Source of the DNA: Coprinus comatus
Taxonomy: Eukaryota; Basidiomycota; Agaricomycetes; Agaricales; Agaricaceae
NCBI GenBank assembly: GCA_034638255.1
Contig: JAWPGT010000014.1
Coordinates: 620,001-684,000 of the forward strand
Direction of reading: 5' to 3'
Length of the DNA stretch: 64,000 bases
Shown here: positions 32,409-45,388 of the stretch, piece by piece
Layout of the letters: each line of letters starts with the position of its first letter
Numbering within the stretch: position 1 is the first letter of the stretch
Notes under the pieces: model-generated
Databases searched by the model: none
What the model was told of the DNA's origin: nothing
Seen by the model: the letters and a program-made list of their open reading frames with translations, nothing else
Made by a program: the position numbers and the translations under genes

Positions 32409-35400
32409 TATAACGGACACCTTGATTTTACCATAAGGGTTACAGTATCTACTTAAATTGTTTTTTTTTCGACCTGGGTTCAAATTCAAACTTCTCCCGC
32501 GATCCTCTCGTTGTTTATGACACTGAAGATACCAAAAACATGGCTATTAATATTATTCCTGACATCAGGGCCTCGGAGTGAACGGAGACTATGAATCCGA
32601 GAAATTAGATTCTACATAGAACCAACCAGATTACATCACATTGTTTAATTAGACTCAAGAGCATGAGGTTAGCTAACAAGTTCGCTGTATCACAACTTGA
32701 ATGATTCTCTGGGCGAGTCGTTACATTGTCGCCTGGTCTTTCCGAACGTATTCTAAAAACAGATGTGTTCAAGTTTGATTGACATTGTCACTTTGATAGA
32801 TAATGGATGATGAAATAGATGATGATAATAGGTAGAGCTATGTCGGAGCTTATTCAGTTGTAGTTGTGGAGAAATAAGCTTTGTTGGGAATGTTATCGGA
32901 CTTTTGTGAAGTCTGGTAAGGGGATTTCGGGCCTTTGTTTCCTGGTGAAATGACGATACTCGAAGTTTAATTTGTTGAGGATCACCTATAGGAAACCGAG
33001 CAGGTGGGAATATAGAATTCATGAGATCATCTAGGAAAAAAATCCAGATACATCATTCGACTGTAAAATTACGCACTTTGTTTCCTTCTCTTCCTGATTC
33101 TATGAATCACTCGTATTTTTTTTGTATGCAGTAAGACAACCCTTGACATGTCTTCGTTAATTTGACCGGATATTAATGACCGGAGAATCGGACAATTACA
33201 TCCGAGAAGTGAACCTGAGTCGAACCTTGAACATTTGAACACTTGAGTGTTGAGAATTCTTGTTTGAGTGCAAATGAATTAGGTGTATGGAACATATAAG
33301 TGTTGGTGGAACGTGTGTAAGAATGAAACAGACAAATTAAAATAAACCAGTGTGGCTTCAGTCTCGGCGTTCAAGCATCTGCATTAGGCCTCAGGTCTAG
33401 GATAGGTCCTTGAATCGGCATGTTTAAAATATTAAAACACAAACTGGAAATGAATATGGCAGTCGAGTGTCATATACACGATGTAGTATTTAACCACCAA
33501 GTTACTGAATGGCGGATTCTTAGATGAAAAGAAAAGTGAGCGAAATGAAATACAATACAAATACAATTAATACAATGTGTAACTTTACCTGAGACGCGGT
33601 GGGATAAGTGTTACAGGTGTTGACTCTGTTGAGGCATCGTGGTTGGGCTGGTTGTATTACTATGAGAGGTTCGAGTTGGAAGTGGGAGGGAAAGACTGAG
33701 GGTGTCAAGTCACGAATGTGTTGAGGGAATTTCGACGTCTGGCGATGACGTCGTCTTACACGAGTTATAGAATAGAATATTGGGTGTTGGCGCTCCTAGA
33801 GTAGTACTTGTTTACAGAAACAAAAATCAGACCCATCGGCCGGCTGCAGTATCGAATATGATTATGTTCGGACCACTGATAGTTAGGACCTCAATCGGAT
33901 TTACTGTGCATATATGATATAAGAACAAAAGTGATTCGGACTGCGGACCTTCATACTCAATGCTCTCGCGGCATACTGGAAAAGAATTGAACCTGAACGG
34001 AACTCGAAGACGGCACATTGTGATTATAATCTAACCCCAACTGAATAGAACATAGCGGAGAGCTCAGAGAAATCTGATAAGGAGAATGCGTCAACACCTC
34101 AAGTGGACAACTTGTCAAGTTCTTTGGAACTAGAACTTTAGAAGGTGGCACATTGTCAGTTTGGGGTTAAGGTGAGCCGGGGTCAACTGGATCTCAGCTA
34201 AACATGGAGCACCACAAGTCAACGTTCACCACGCTACTAGTGGCGGAAATGAACATCGTCAAATACATGCCTTACGGATCGCAGCTGCCCTGGAAGAACG
34301 GTCCAAGAAAAGGGGTACGAACGTGACTGTGGTTCTACAAACCATAACATGGCTTACACTGTTACGGTCTCCTATTTCCATTCTTGTGGCACTTAATGTG
34401 CATGTTTACCGCTGGGAGTTCATGGAATTTGCTCGGACACCGCCGATCTTGTTTAGGGCTGAATATTCAAGTTGTGATTGGTTGAGAGAAGTCTAAGCAT
34501 CCGACTATTTTTAAAATATTGTTACCTAGAGCAGGTGCGAACTAGGAACATTGAAGTGGTGGACTGCCCCTTCTTGGGGATTTCCTTAGTACAGAAGTTT
34601 CTATCTAGAGAGACGGCAAAACCAAAATATAGTAAATGGATCGCACGTCAGAAAACGAAGAAGAGGGACGCACATACCTATCGGTGTTCGTATGAAAGGA
34701 TACCTTCCACCGGAGATGGTGTAACTTCAAGAGCAAGGATGTCGTGATTTATTACTAGATTTCGGGTTTGCTCGATTTCGCGCTGATGTTTCCCAAGTTA
34801 AGTACTTACCACCTGAATATCATTACCGTGACCGTAAATATAGGCTGATGGTTATGTATTGATCTCATGATGAAAAATGAACCCTCGCTTGTCCAAAGTA
34901 TCGAACAAACAGCCATTCATTTCCAGACGGTTGGGTCTGTTTAACGGGAATACGGTTTGATAATCAAATTATTTATTTAGCCCACCATTAAATGTGAGCG
35001 TAGAAACTGTCGCTAACAGATAAGGCTCGGTCCATGATTGCCACCCAGTAATTGTCATGGGATGAGTTATTATCATGCACAGTACACTTCTGCTTCTGGG
35101 GCATGCCGTAATTGTTCTGATTTGTGAATGTCTTCGACACACGTCCTGTATCTGATGGTGAAAATTGAGATACGCACATAATCATCTCACAGGCTTCGAA
35201 ATGGATCGCATATGTCGTGATGTCACTTCCAGTGATTATTTTCATCAACCTCAGGGATTGGAGCGCCGATAGAACGTCTTGGGCCCACAGTGGTATGGCA
35301 TATCAGGTCAACAACATCACCATGACCAGATATGAGGCTACCTTTTTGGATGAAGGTGTCAAACCCCTGTGAATGGCTAATAGCTATATCAAGATGTGTG

Positions 35401-36040
35401 AAAGATCTTCCATTCCTTTATACCTTCGTCTTATGTCACTGAGTTTTCCGTCTTCCCAGAACATAGAAGCTAACAACTTTATGATATTAGCCACATGTTA
35501 GAGTGAAGAACATGAAAAGAAAGCTCATCACATACGGGTCACTTGTTCCATCAGTGTATACGAGGATAAACTCTTCGCTAATCAGCGTAAAGCCTCATGT
35601 AACATGCCGAGCCTCCGCATTTCTTTCAGCACGGTTCAGGTGAGGGTCTCACGGAAACCTTGTAAAGTTGTACCACAGGACATAGCCATAGTATTTATGT
35701 TATAAGAGACCAACTTCAATCTGTTCGTGAGATTCGAGATCAATCTCGGAGTCCGTTCCAGAGTTAGAAAATAACAGTTAGAGTCACGTTACACATCACA
35801 TCGTGTATCATCATTATGATCGCGACCTCACCGAACTCGGAGTTCAAATCAGTGGTCCTTCTCACTTCCAACAAAGCAAGCCGTGTTACATAGGAATATA
35901 CTATATATTCGTATCATATCCACATCTATCTGGTGTCTATCCTCGACGCTACAAGCAATGCGCTTTCTCTGAGCTCACGGATTAAGGTATTGGCGCTTGT
36001 AATTATCTTCCATCATATCAAAGAGTGACCAATCTTTTGT
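32409..36040. other. 3.6-kb region without an intact gene
   Basis: No intact gene found. AT-rich, with a T-run (32461-32469) and short frames only. On the minus strand at about 34988-35400 two adjacent frames (GSLISGHGDVVDLICHTTVG and an 86-codon frame from MMKIITGSDITTYAIHFEAC to YAHI) have good codon-like composition. They could be a gene remnant interrupted by a frameshift, but I recognise no family. Confidence 0.45.
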
Positions 36041-36046
36041 TGTGTG

Positions 36047-37190
36047 ATGGGTACATAGTTGAAAGATGGCAACTCCATTCCGGTCTTAGGTCTTGGTAAA
36101 TATAATATCTCCGTCTTGTCTATTGATAACTCTAACCAAGATGTCTTAGGAACTTACGAGCTTGATGGACAGGAGTGTTATCAAGCTGTGCGATGGGCGT
36201 TAGAGGTGATCCCTTCACCACGAGGCTTAATACTCTGAACCATCATCCTCTTGCTGAATAGGAGCTTTAGGCTGGATATCGCTCTATTGTGTGGTCTTCG
36301 TCTCATGGCTTGACTTACAATCTCTCTTATAGGATTCTGCAGAGTGGTACAAGAACGAAAAGGAAGTTGGCAAAGCTATTCTTGATTTCTGCAAGGAGTC
36401 CAGAACATCTCGTTCTGAGATATTCTTTACCAGCAAACTAAAGTATAACAACGGATACGACCGGGTGACGAAATCGATCTCGCATTCTGTGAAGCTATGT
36501 GGTCTGGGGTACATTGGCCTTTACCTCATGCACGGTCCGATGGGTGGAAAAATAGCTCGACAGGAAAGCTAGAAAGCTATATGTCATGCCAAAAAAGAAG
36601 GTGTACTGAAAAGCATTGGCATCAGTGCTTTTGGAATTCGGCACATGAAAGATATTTTGGAATTGTCAGATGAGCTACCCATGCCGGTCATCAGGTGTGC
36701 TTTCTAATTCTGACGTATTTTCGAAGACAAAATGTTCATTATTTAACCAATGAATAATTAGATTGATTTACACCCGTTCATGACCCGTACAGAAATTGTA
36801 AAATTTTCAAGAAGTCATGATATAGTTTTAGAAGTGAGTAGATCCGTCATGTCGTGATACCCTGAGCCCCAGATATAATAACGCAAACAAACCCTGTTAC
36901 AGGCTTGGGGACCACTTGTTAGAGACATGAGGTCTAATCACAAGCTACTGCATTCAATTGCCGGGAAATATCAAAAGAGCGTGGCCCATGTATTCCTCCG
37001 CTACTCGTTACAAAAAGCAAGAGGTTAATTACGACGTCATAACTTTTACTGATAAACTTTTCGTTTCAAGGGCTACGTTGCTATTCCTAAATCGTCACGG
37101 AAAGAGATAGGATTGTGTTAAATACACAAATCTTCGATTTTGAGTCGAATGATGAGGAAATGACTAAGTTAGACGCTCTAGATGAAGGTT
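36047..37190 (+). pseudogene. Decayed aldo-keto reductase
   Basis: An NADPH-dependent aldo-keto reductase relic. Recognisable blocks in order are LKDGNSIPVLGLG, GTYELDGQECYQAVRWALE, AGYRSIDSAEWYKNEKEVG, EIFFTSKLKYNNGYD, LGYIGLYLMHGPMGGK, AKKEGVLKSIGISAFGIRHM, QIDLHPFMTRTEIV, VLEAWGPLVR and YVAIPKSSRKE, with most introns still bounded by GT and AG. The catalytic Tyr and Lys positions survive. There are three independent lesions. A TAG at 36056-36058 follows the first three codons. A TAG at 36570-36572 sits where the family has Trp. A frame change near 37106-37112 puts the conserved C-terminal segment (NTQIFDFESNDEE) in another frame. It is therefore very unlikely to make an enzyme. Confidence 0.85.
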
Positions 37191-40100
37191 AGCTCTTATC
37201 ATATTGTGATATCCTCAGTGTCCTTATCAACAAACAGCTCTGATCACGGATTGCGATCCTACTACAGTACCCTGATATACTACGTCGAAGGCCCACAGTG
37301 TTTTAAGTACTGGTTTACCGTGAAAAATTATCTCTTTATAGACATCAGGGTCATCAAATCACGATCGTCCTGTTGAACAAAGTTTACAACTACCTGACTC
37401 AAAAGTGGATAGTTTGTCATTACATACATATTTAAATCTGTCGATCATCGTATTCCGCCATTTTCCTGGTTCTGGGATTATGAGATGCACCAGGTTACAA
37501 AGAAAGTATGACACAGCCTTTATTTACATTTTGGGTATTTGAGCCCTAGGTTCTTAGTGACTCCGAAACTACTCCAAATAGTGTACAGCAGCGTGACATG
37601 GTTGTTTGCTAAACTCGACAAATTAAAAATGCGGTGCTAGGTAATAGATAATGACCTACAATGGCCTACGTACAATTGTTGGTAGCGCCTGGTCACGGTA
37701 GCGCATCAAACGGATTTTTGCAAGTATGCTTAGTTCTATGGCTGATCGAAAATGGCACTAGGCCATTTCAGGAAAGTTTGCATACAGGAGTGTGCTGCGA
37801 GAGTCCAGAGATCACAGATGACAAGACTCAAGATAACTTGATAATAAGTTATGTAAACAGACCAAACCATCATCGGGCGGGTTCAAACAGTTAGTACTAC
37901 TGGACTATCGATGTGCCATTTGTTTAAGATTTATTTTTACCGCTGCATTAAAACGTTGAATGGCCTTGCCATCATTACTGTGACTACCTCCTGGTCTTAG
38001 TGAGCGCGATCTGCTCCCCTCCTCTAACCTGATACTCCTGGATTGGCATCAATCGTCAGATTTTCTCTCATTTTCAGGCCTGCCCCATCGAGACCGGGTC
38101 AGCAGTTACCATCTGTCATACGTAATTGTCAAATTTGTTTCGGGATCAACGAAAGGGTCTGTGAGAGTTCAACGTTCAACAGGAATTCAACAAGTGTATA
38201 TATGTAGAGCAAAATTCATCAACATCGCTGAGTTCATGCACCCCACCACTCGCCATGTTATTAACCCCCTATTTGAATGGAGGATTGGCACACATACACT
38301 TCTGAATATATCCTTCAATTAAATTCTGCAAATAATAATACCGGCCCGCTAACCCCCTTTCTTAAAATAGTTCTACATAACCTGGTTCTACCACACGATT
38401 CAACGGCTCGCTCAACACGGCGATCACAGTTCCTTGTGACATTGTTCCAATAGAATTCCGCCACTATATTCAAACATCGATGTAATATATAACAATAGAA
38501 TTTGTCGAAATAAGAGAAGATGCTCTGAGTCTTGACATGAGGCTGACGGTACTCCATAGAAGCTCGCAGAACCGTCCCTGGTTGAAAAAAGAGAAGCATT
38601 TCTTCGTACTATCCACCTACTAGACGAGAGTGTCACTGCAACCAAGACTGTAACACAACAAGCACTTAACTGACGGTGGTTCTCTGGTCATGTGTAGGAG
38701 AAGTCCTTGTACTTGAGTTGGGAGTTCCATCATTGTTTGTCTCGTTGAACTTGTTCTGATCCTCGTTGTAGTGTAATCGTGCGTCAGGTGGTTAGCAAAC
38801 CCATTTCTTCTGTGAAGAGTCAATAACATCCTTCTTTTTCTGCTTCCCAACTAAATACTTGGTTGCAAAAAGATGAGACGTCGTATCGAAACTTGATGGG
38901 CATCAGATCGAATGTTGTAGTAATATTGAATGCTGATCAAATGCGTAACCTGAGCTCATAGATCTCCCGTACATAAGACCGCCCAAGGCAACCCCATCAT
39001 ATCCTCTGTATGATAATTGAAGTTGATGTACACAACAATCTATCGCTTCTTATGGAAGGGATACTATCGTCATGTATTAATCCCGTAATAAAAATAAAAA
39101 CAGACCTTCCAAACATGACCCGGTCCTCTTCGGGTCAATTTACAAGGCTTCCAGCTACAGAAAGACATGCTCAAAACAGTCAGATGGAGCATCTTCGAGA
39201 CGTCGACGGATTGCCCGAATTTCTGGGTCCCATCTCGAAGCTGGCGTGCGACGTTAAGACTCGATAGATCTTTGTCGGTATATACTCCCAGGAGATTGCC
39301 GAGGAGCTTCGTCTTGGAACTTGGCGCAGCTGCCCGAATGTAGTCTCTGTGGTACATGTACATGGTCTGGTAACTGCGTTGCCTCTTCTACCACAATATC
39401 ATCAGCTTCCTTCGTCTGAACTTTAACAGCCTATCGGGCTCTCGACTGTAATTGTGACCCTGGAAGAGTCTGAACTAGTATTCTGGAATACTGCAAGCAC
39501 TTTCTTTCCGACTGAAAGATAAATTCCATTCGACGGGACAAGTGAGATTTTTAAGTTTCTACCGTTCAGCGAAGATGGTTGTTATAATTGTATAGTATTT
39601 TGCTTAATCCCCGATCATTTTCAGCTTCGATCACACGAGTTCCCGCCAATTGAACTAGGCCTCCATCCCTAGTACGAGTCTGCGGGTATAGACAGTGTAT
39701 ACGGAATATAGTGACCGAGTGTTATTATATCTATCATGGCATCACTGTTGTCCCAAGAAAGGAGATCCTTCTATTGCATTTGTTAGTCCCAACTTCCTCC
39801 GTATCCACGCACGGGCACGTTCTTATTATAGCTGCTTCTTGACGCGTTTGTCGGAGTTACTGCCCCGGCCAACCCCATACTGCAAGGCAGCTCGTCCCCA
39901 CTGAAGAATCAAGATTGACGCTATCCTTATGGCACATGTTTTGGAAACAGTAATGTGTATGTGAATTGAAGGGTAAGGCTTGACACCCAGCCGCTGACTT
40001 CAACTTAAAGGGTGGCGGAGAAGTTATTCTTGAACATAGGGTTATAGTATAATCCCTACCCCTTGCAACGCAGGCGCTGGAAAGAGAAGAATTAGTAGTA

Positions 40101-41011
40101 CGTAAATATATTGCCAAGGGACGAAGCGTCTGGGAGGCGTAGCTTCATCCCTCGGACTATTTAAATTCAAGAATGAAGTGGAAGAAGATGTCATTACAAC
40201 ATGTCGTATTGATGTTGAAGCGCCTTACACCGGGATGCTCAGGATCGGTAAACCACTTTACAACTTGAGGAGGTAACCGCCCAAGAACATCCAAAGGTGC
40301 CCGGAGATGATGTATCGCCCACCAAGAAGGTTGAGCCCCAATTTCACCTAAACGGACCGAGCCAAGTTGTCCACGGAGGAGCGAGAGGGATTTCAGAAAA
40401 GATCCACGCAGTCTTGGAAGGAAATGAGATCATCTTTTGCAGTGCGTGTCCATGGACTGCTCCCTGGAAGACCACAATCGCACTGCCTCCACAATCGAGA
40501 GAATCACCCGGCCCAAGAGAGTACCTTGGCTCGGTCTGTCCCTACTCGTAGATTACCTGAACAGTGCAGGTGGGTCACATCACCAGTCTTCATCGAGATC
40601 ACTTCCACATGAAGGAGACTAGCATCATCAGATCTGTAGCCATATCGTGTTTTGTGAGCAAATTCGGAGTATGCCCTTTTAAGGAGGAACCGAGTGCATA
40701 GTTTGGGGTCCAATATCTCACTGGACTAGATCAGCTCAAAAAATACGAGTGACAAGCGGTGGCGTTCGATAATGTCAGGTAAAGGGCTTCGGTTCACGTA
40801 CCCTCATTCCTCGAAAGGTTAATGAATGCCCGACGCAAGGCATCTTGAGTACGAACAGGTGGTAATCCGTCTTTACTATCGATCCGGTTCGAAGAAATTA
40901 TTCTGATTATGCAAACAACAGCACGAAAGACAGTTGATAAAGGAGTGGACTCAACTTCGGGACAACTCACCTCACCTCCCCCAATTGTCTAACAACCTCA
41001 AACTCAGGGAA
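37191..41011. other. 3.8-kb gene desert
   Basis: I find no gene with family similarity or consistent splicing in 3.8 kb, the longest empty stretch of the window. Frames such as 37661-37894, 38315-38850 (minus), 39070-39363 (minus) and 40297-40551 are short and featureless. Base composition is close to that of the flanking coding DNA rather than AT-rich, which fits decayed genes or old transposon DNA. Together with the neighbouring reductase relic it marks a decaying region. Confidence 0.45.
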
Positions 41012-42822
41012 ATGACGAGCAACCCCGACGTTCCTCCATTCATTGGCTATGTTGAAACCACTGTCCACGCCCTCCGTCTCATCTATGCAGCAAGAAAAGG
41101 AGTCATTCCACGCATTACTCGTCGCCTCAACGACTCGGAAAGGAGGTCCATGATAAAAAGCGGAGCTGTCTTTGTCTTCAGTGTGGAAGAGAGTGGTATT
41201 AAGAGATGGACAGGTAGGTTTATTACTCTCTGTGTCCAGGGAGCAAACTGACAGTTATACACAGACGGTCTGCTGTGGTCGCCGTCACGGATTGTGGGCA
41301 ACTTTTTGGTACGTGCATTCAATGGACCCATAAAAACCCATAGCTCATTGCAGTGCTAGGTATACCGTGAGATAAACGAGCGCTCCAGCAGCCGCAGTGG
41401 TCACAAGAAGCCCTATCCAACAGATGAGCCTTCGCCCAGGAGTCTAGCTAGGCGTACCTCCCCAGACCAGTTGTCATACAAAGGCCTCTCCAACAACCAT
41501 ATTAGTAGCGACCAAGGTACTTTTAAGCCAAACGGCTTGATCAAGAAGGTATATACTCCACCACAAACACAAGAGTTTTGATATTGAAAAGTGACCACCG
41601 ACACCCTTGTAGACGATAACCGTCACAATTGACGGGTCCGACCTTCACCTCATCTCATACTACACATCTGACGATATCCGTTCCGGGATATTGAAGGTAA
41701 GAGTATCAGAAATCACCATATTACTCTTGTTACTTTGGAATTAACGTTTTCATAAGCGCCCGACGTCTCGGTCGGATATAATGGGCCTTTACATGCCACC
41801 ACACATATTCCGCTTGACGAACTTCAGAGTCCCGCCCAAGGTAGAGATCGGGCCAGACGGCAAACCGAGATTGGTGTAAGTGCCAAGTTTTTGCCACCGT
41901 CGCCTCCGGTTAATTTGATCTTCGTAGCTGCGAGGCCGAGGATATGCCAGTCCCCGAATGCAAAATCGAAGAGCCTGTATATAATGTCTCCGACAACTCC
42001 GGTTGGAATTCTAACACGAGTCTTTTGATGCCTGTTGACAACATATTCCTAGGGAGTGGAATGCATTCGTTATCCCATGGCCAGGGTATCTCCCATAGTA
42101 GCATATACGGTCGCTCCAGCACTGCAGATCGATGGGTGGGTTCTGGAACAGAAAATATGTTGACATCTTTGTCCGTGCGTCAGGATATTTCTTGGCCTAG
42201 CACACTCCATTCTGCTCATCCAAGCTTGGGAAGACGACGGGAAGGACATCTATCTCCAACAGAGTCATGGCCTTCAATGGGATCAGGCCATAGTAGGTGG
42301 AACGGTGGACTTGGGTCATATGATTCGTCCAACACACACTCCACATCGCAGTACCTTGACCGAGCACGCATCCGATCTGGACATCCTTATGATGAAGCCA
42401 CAACTGTCAGAAGAGATCCAGAAAACCTATCTCCAAATTATACGCACCGTTTTCCAACGCATTGTCCAGGTACTCGTGACAGTGGTTCCCATCGAGGACT
42501 ACCCTGGCATCAGCGCGATGTTGTGACCGATAGAGACAACAGCCGAGGTCATGGTGCTGGTCACCACCATGAAACGTCTTTCACACCCTCCCCAACCCTT
42601 CCTTTTTCTTCTTCGGGCTATCATCATCATCATCAAACCCCCACACATTCTTACAATTCGTCATGGTCGTCTACCGATACTTCAGCGATGGAGGCCCCGC
42701 CCACACTACATGCGATATCCCCTCAATCCAACGGCATGTCTTACGATACAACGTACTCGAATGCTAGTTCGGGGCCGATTTCCAACACTGGCGAGTTTAC
42801 GAGTAGCGTAGATGACATGTAG
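41012..42822 (+). CDS. WOPR-domain (Gti1/Pac2) transcription factor
   Basis: Fungal master regulator of the WOPR family (Wor1, Ryp1, Gti1/Pac2), which controls morphological switching and development. Six exons: 41012-41213, 41265-41308, 41360-41548, 41613-41696, 41757-41875, 41928-42822. They total 1533 nt (510 aa). WOPRa spans about residues 10-85 (FIGYVETTVHALRLIYAA, VIPRITRRLNDSER, SGAVFVFSVEESGIKRWTDG, WSPSRIVGNFLVYRE). WOPRb follows after a Ser-rich loop (FKPNGLIKK, then DGSDLHLISYYTSDDI and FRVPPKVEIGPDGKPRL). The last 300 residues, all in one exon, are Ser/His/Gly/Pro-rich with HHHH runs and probably form a disordered activation region. Converges on TFB2 with 329 bp between stop codons. 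Intact. Confidence 0.93.
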
Positions 42823-43151
42823 TATGGCTTTTCCTGATTCTAAATGTTGTGCTTGTCTGTATAGTATAATATCTTGGAAGTTTCTGTATACTCTTTTTTA
42901 GTGGCTTGGTGTTGATGATACTATATCGGATATGTGGCATATAGGAATATTCTTGACATAAAATATAATTACATCTTCATATTGTTATCATTTAGAAACA
43001 TATACAGGTAACATATTATGTTATTTCTTAAACGACATAGTCTCTGTATCAACCTGAGATTCCAAGCCAGTTACCTTCAAAAGGACGATGATCACACTTC
43101 ATTAGAACGAAAATATGTATATTATGTACTGAAGATATAGTAGGTTTCCAG
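42823..43151. other. Shared 3' region of WOPR factor and TFB2
   Basis: A 329-bp AT-rich spacer between two converging stop codons. Both transcripts must end here, so the 3' UTRs are likely to be close or overlapping. No other feature seen. Confidence 0.6.
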
Positions 43152-45204
43152 TTACGGGTGGGGATTCTGAGTCCGCCTCTCAATAAACTCCTTAATTCGG
43201 GCATGTCCCTCCAAATTAGCAAAGAAGCAGCGCTTAGTGGTATTCTCCCATAGAACAATGCCTAATTTCTTTGCATAATTGAGAACCAAGTCATAATCCG
43301 CTTGAGAGGTAAACGCAGTATACAAATATCCTGTAACAGCATTTATGGGTCATGTTTACAATTAGTTTCATGCAACGCGACCTCACCTTCGCTAGACTGG
43401 AGCCGGTTTCTCTCCAGTTCCCAAAGACGTATCTGATCCTGAACGGTAACAGGCAGAAGAGGATTCTAATGCATAATAAGCTCAGAACGAGGAGAGGAGC
43501 AGATAAACCCCTACGTTCTTCCGCATCTGCGGGTGTGCATGTGTAATCAAGTAGCTAATAATCTTTTGTGCGGCGATGAAAACCATGTTCCCAGTAGATG
43601 GTTTGAGAACGTACTTGATCAGCTGTTATGCCATTTACGAGGGCTTTCTTGACGCTATCCCTGGTGATAGAGCCCACAACGAGATTGGGAAATCGATACT
43701 TCAGTGATACAAACAGGTTTAGTATAGCCGTTTGTAGTGGATTATCTGCAACCAATCAGTTCCATACCCTGGAAGCGGCGGAGTCGATGTACCAGTATAG
43801 GCATATATTCGGTAGTTAGTCTCAAGAACAATGAATCCGTTCTGGGTGCCGGAACCAGCACCAGAGGTCGTGGGAAGCGGTGGCGAAGAAGAAGTCAGTG
43901 TCGTGCCAAGTCGAGTCGGGCTGAAACGCCGCGAGTTAGGCTGGAGAGAACAGTGAGAAGAGAAGGGTGACGATGAACTCCACAGTAACACATACCCTGC
44001 GCTGCCAAATCAAGCCGTAGTCGCGGAGATCTTCAAGCATCGCCTGTTGAGTACCACTCAAATTTTCAGTCGAGTATTCCTGGACAAGAAATTAGCCTAT
44101 TGACGCGAAAGGGAGTTGAAGAACGTTACTTGTCCGAGCTCCATGGTGGATAACATAAATAGAAACCCTAGGACTTCGACTAAGTCCATCTGCCTTTCCT
44201 GGAACACTGACGTTGAGAAGTGTTCTGCCCCAAGACAGAACTAAACAATGTAAGCTCACTTCAGCAAGGTGCAAATATTGAAGAAGCAAATCCCAGAGTT
44301 GTTCATGTGGAGAATGAAGGAGAAATTGAAAGCCTGTTGACGTGATCTGTAGAGGACCCCCACTAATGAAATGTATCAACGCTATCTAGGCTTGGATGGA
44401 TGGATGAGAACGTACTAGAAGCTGCCCATGAGGCCGCTACGTTGAAGGAGGAACAGTACCCCTTGTGATGGTTTAGTGGGCACCTGTCCTGTTCCGGATG
44501 ATACCATGTAATGAAGAATCGTCTGGAGAAGTGCGTTAATACATATCCAAGACCATGCGTTTGCCTTTATCCTAACCTCCCAGCGTTCTAGGGCATAATT
44601 ATCCAATGCTTCAATATCTGGCGACGAATGTTTGTCATCTGTTGCCGCAGGTACCCCAAAGCTCCCGCTAGCGCCTCTAAAATCCGGAATGAGTTATAGA
44701 AGGACGGCAACGGACACAATTAATGATTACCCTCCCGTAAGTGCTTGCCGTAGACTGGTCTTGAAAGTAGGATTCAGAGCCAGTTTTGGCTTTTCAGTGA
44801 AGTTCTGCAGTATGTGAAGTCTTGAGAGGTTCAAGAGTGCCTTATCGTATAACCTGACAGTTCATGGAATATAAGAAGGCCATCTGAAGCAAGTATAGGG
44901 TGTTTTATTAACTTGCGTCCATCCCGTTGCACCCAAGCCAGCATGGTTGAGGTAGCGATTGCAGATTCCAGCCAGAGGAGGTTCATAATAATTTGCCTTT
45001 CCAAAGGTGCTAACAAACTAACCCGAGCATCAGAAATTGCTCCCAATATCGCGTAAAAGAAAGCGACCGAAATATTGAAAGACATGAGGATGGGCGGTTA
45101 TAGAGCCTCGTAAGAGTATTTTGGGATTGAGTTTGAAGAAATGGCAGCAAAGCATGAAGGTTATCCTTTTCTTCCTCCTCCGTTTGTTTGAGCAGCGACG
45201 GCAT
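43152..45204 (-). CDS. TFB2: TFIIH core subunit TFB2 (p52)
   Basis: Subunit of the general transcription and nucleotide-excision-repair factor TFIIH; it anchors and regulates the XPB/Ssl2 translocase. The ATG is at 45204, the stop at 43152-43154, with about ten introns. Blocks in order: [155 protein letters not shown]. The C-terminal clamp reads [14 protein letters not shown], then [18 protein letters not shown] and [11 protein letters not shown]. All are in family order. I did not verify each junction base by base. Divergent from NAS6. Confidence 0.88.
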
Positions 45205-45388
45205 ATCTTGAAAAGTGTTTTAATGTGGCTGAGCCGCGCGACCTGGCCGCGACTTGTGCCCATAAATTACGTAATGTGCACATGACCTTTGCCGCGTGAT
45301 CCGACGCGTCATGGTAATTAAAGGTGAAGAGAATAATCTCTGTTCCGTGCTAACAAAAAGTAACAGCTGCTTATTCCAAACTTCAGAT
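45205..45388. promoter_or_regulatory. 184-bp bidirectional promoter, TFB2 / NAS6
   Basis: Only 184 bp separate the start codons of the divergent TFB2 and NAS6 genes, so both must be driven from this sequence. It contains GC-richer CGCG/CGCGTGAT-type stretches and TCCGACGCGTCATGG, but no clear TATA box, as is common for housekeeping pairs. Confidence 0.65.

Noticed and set aside
37661..37894. 77-codon frame in the gene desert
   Set aside because: No hydrophobic leader, no domain and no consistent splice signals.
42305..42811. Alternative frames inside the WOPR last exon
   Set aside because: The Ser/His/Pro-rich frame is continuous with the WOPR domain by good splice sites; the others are shadows.
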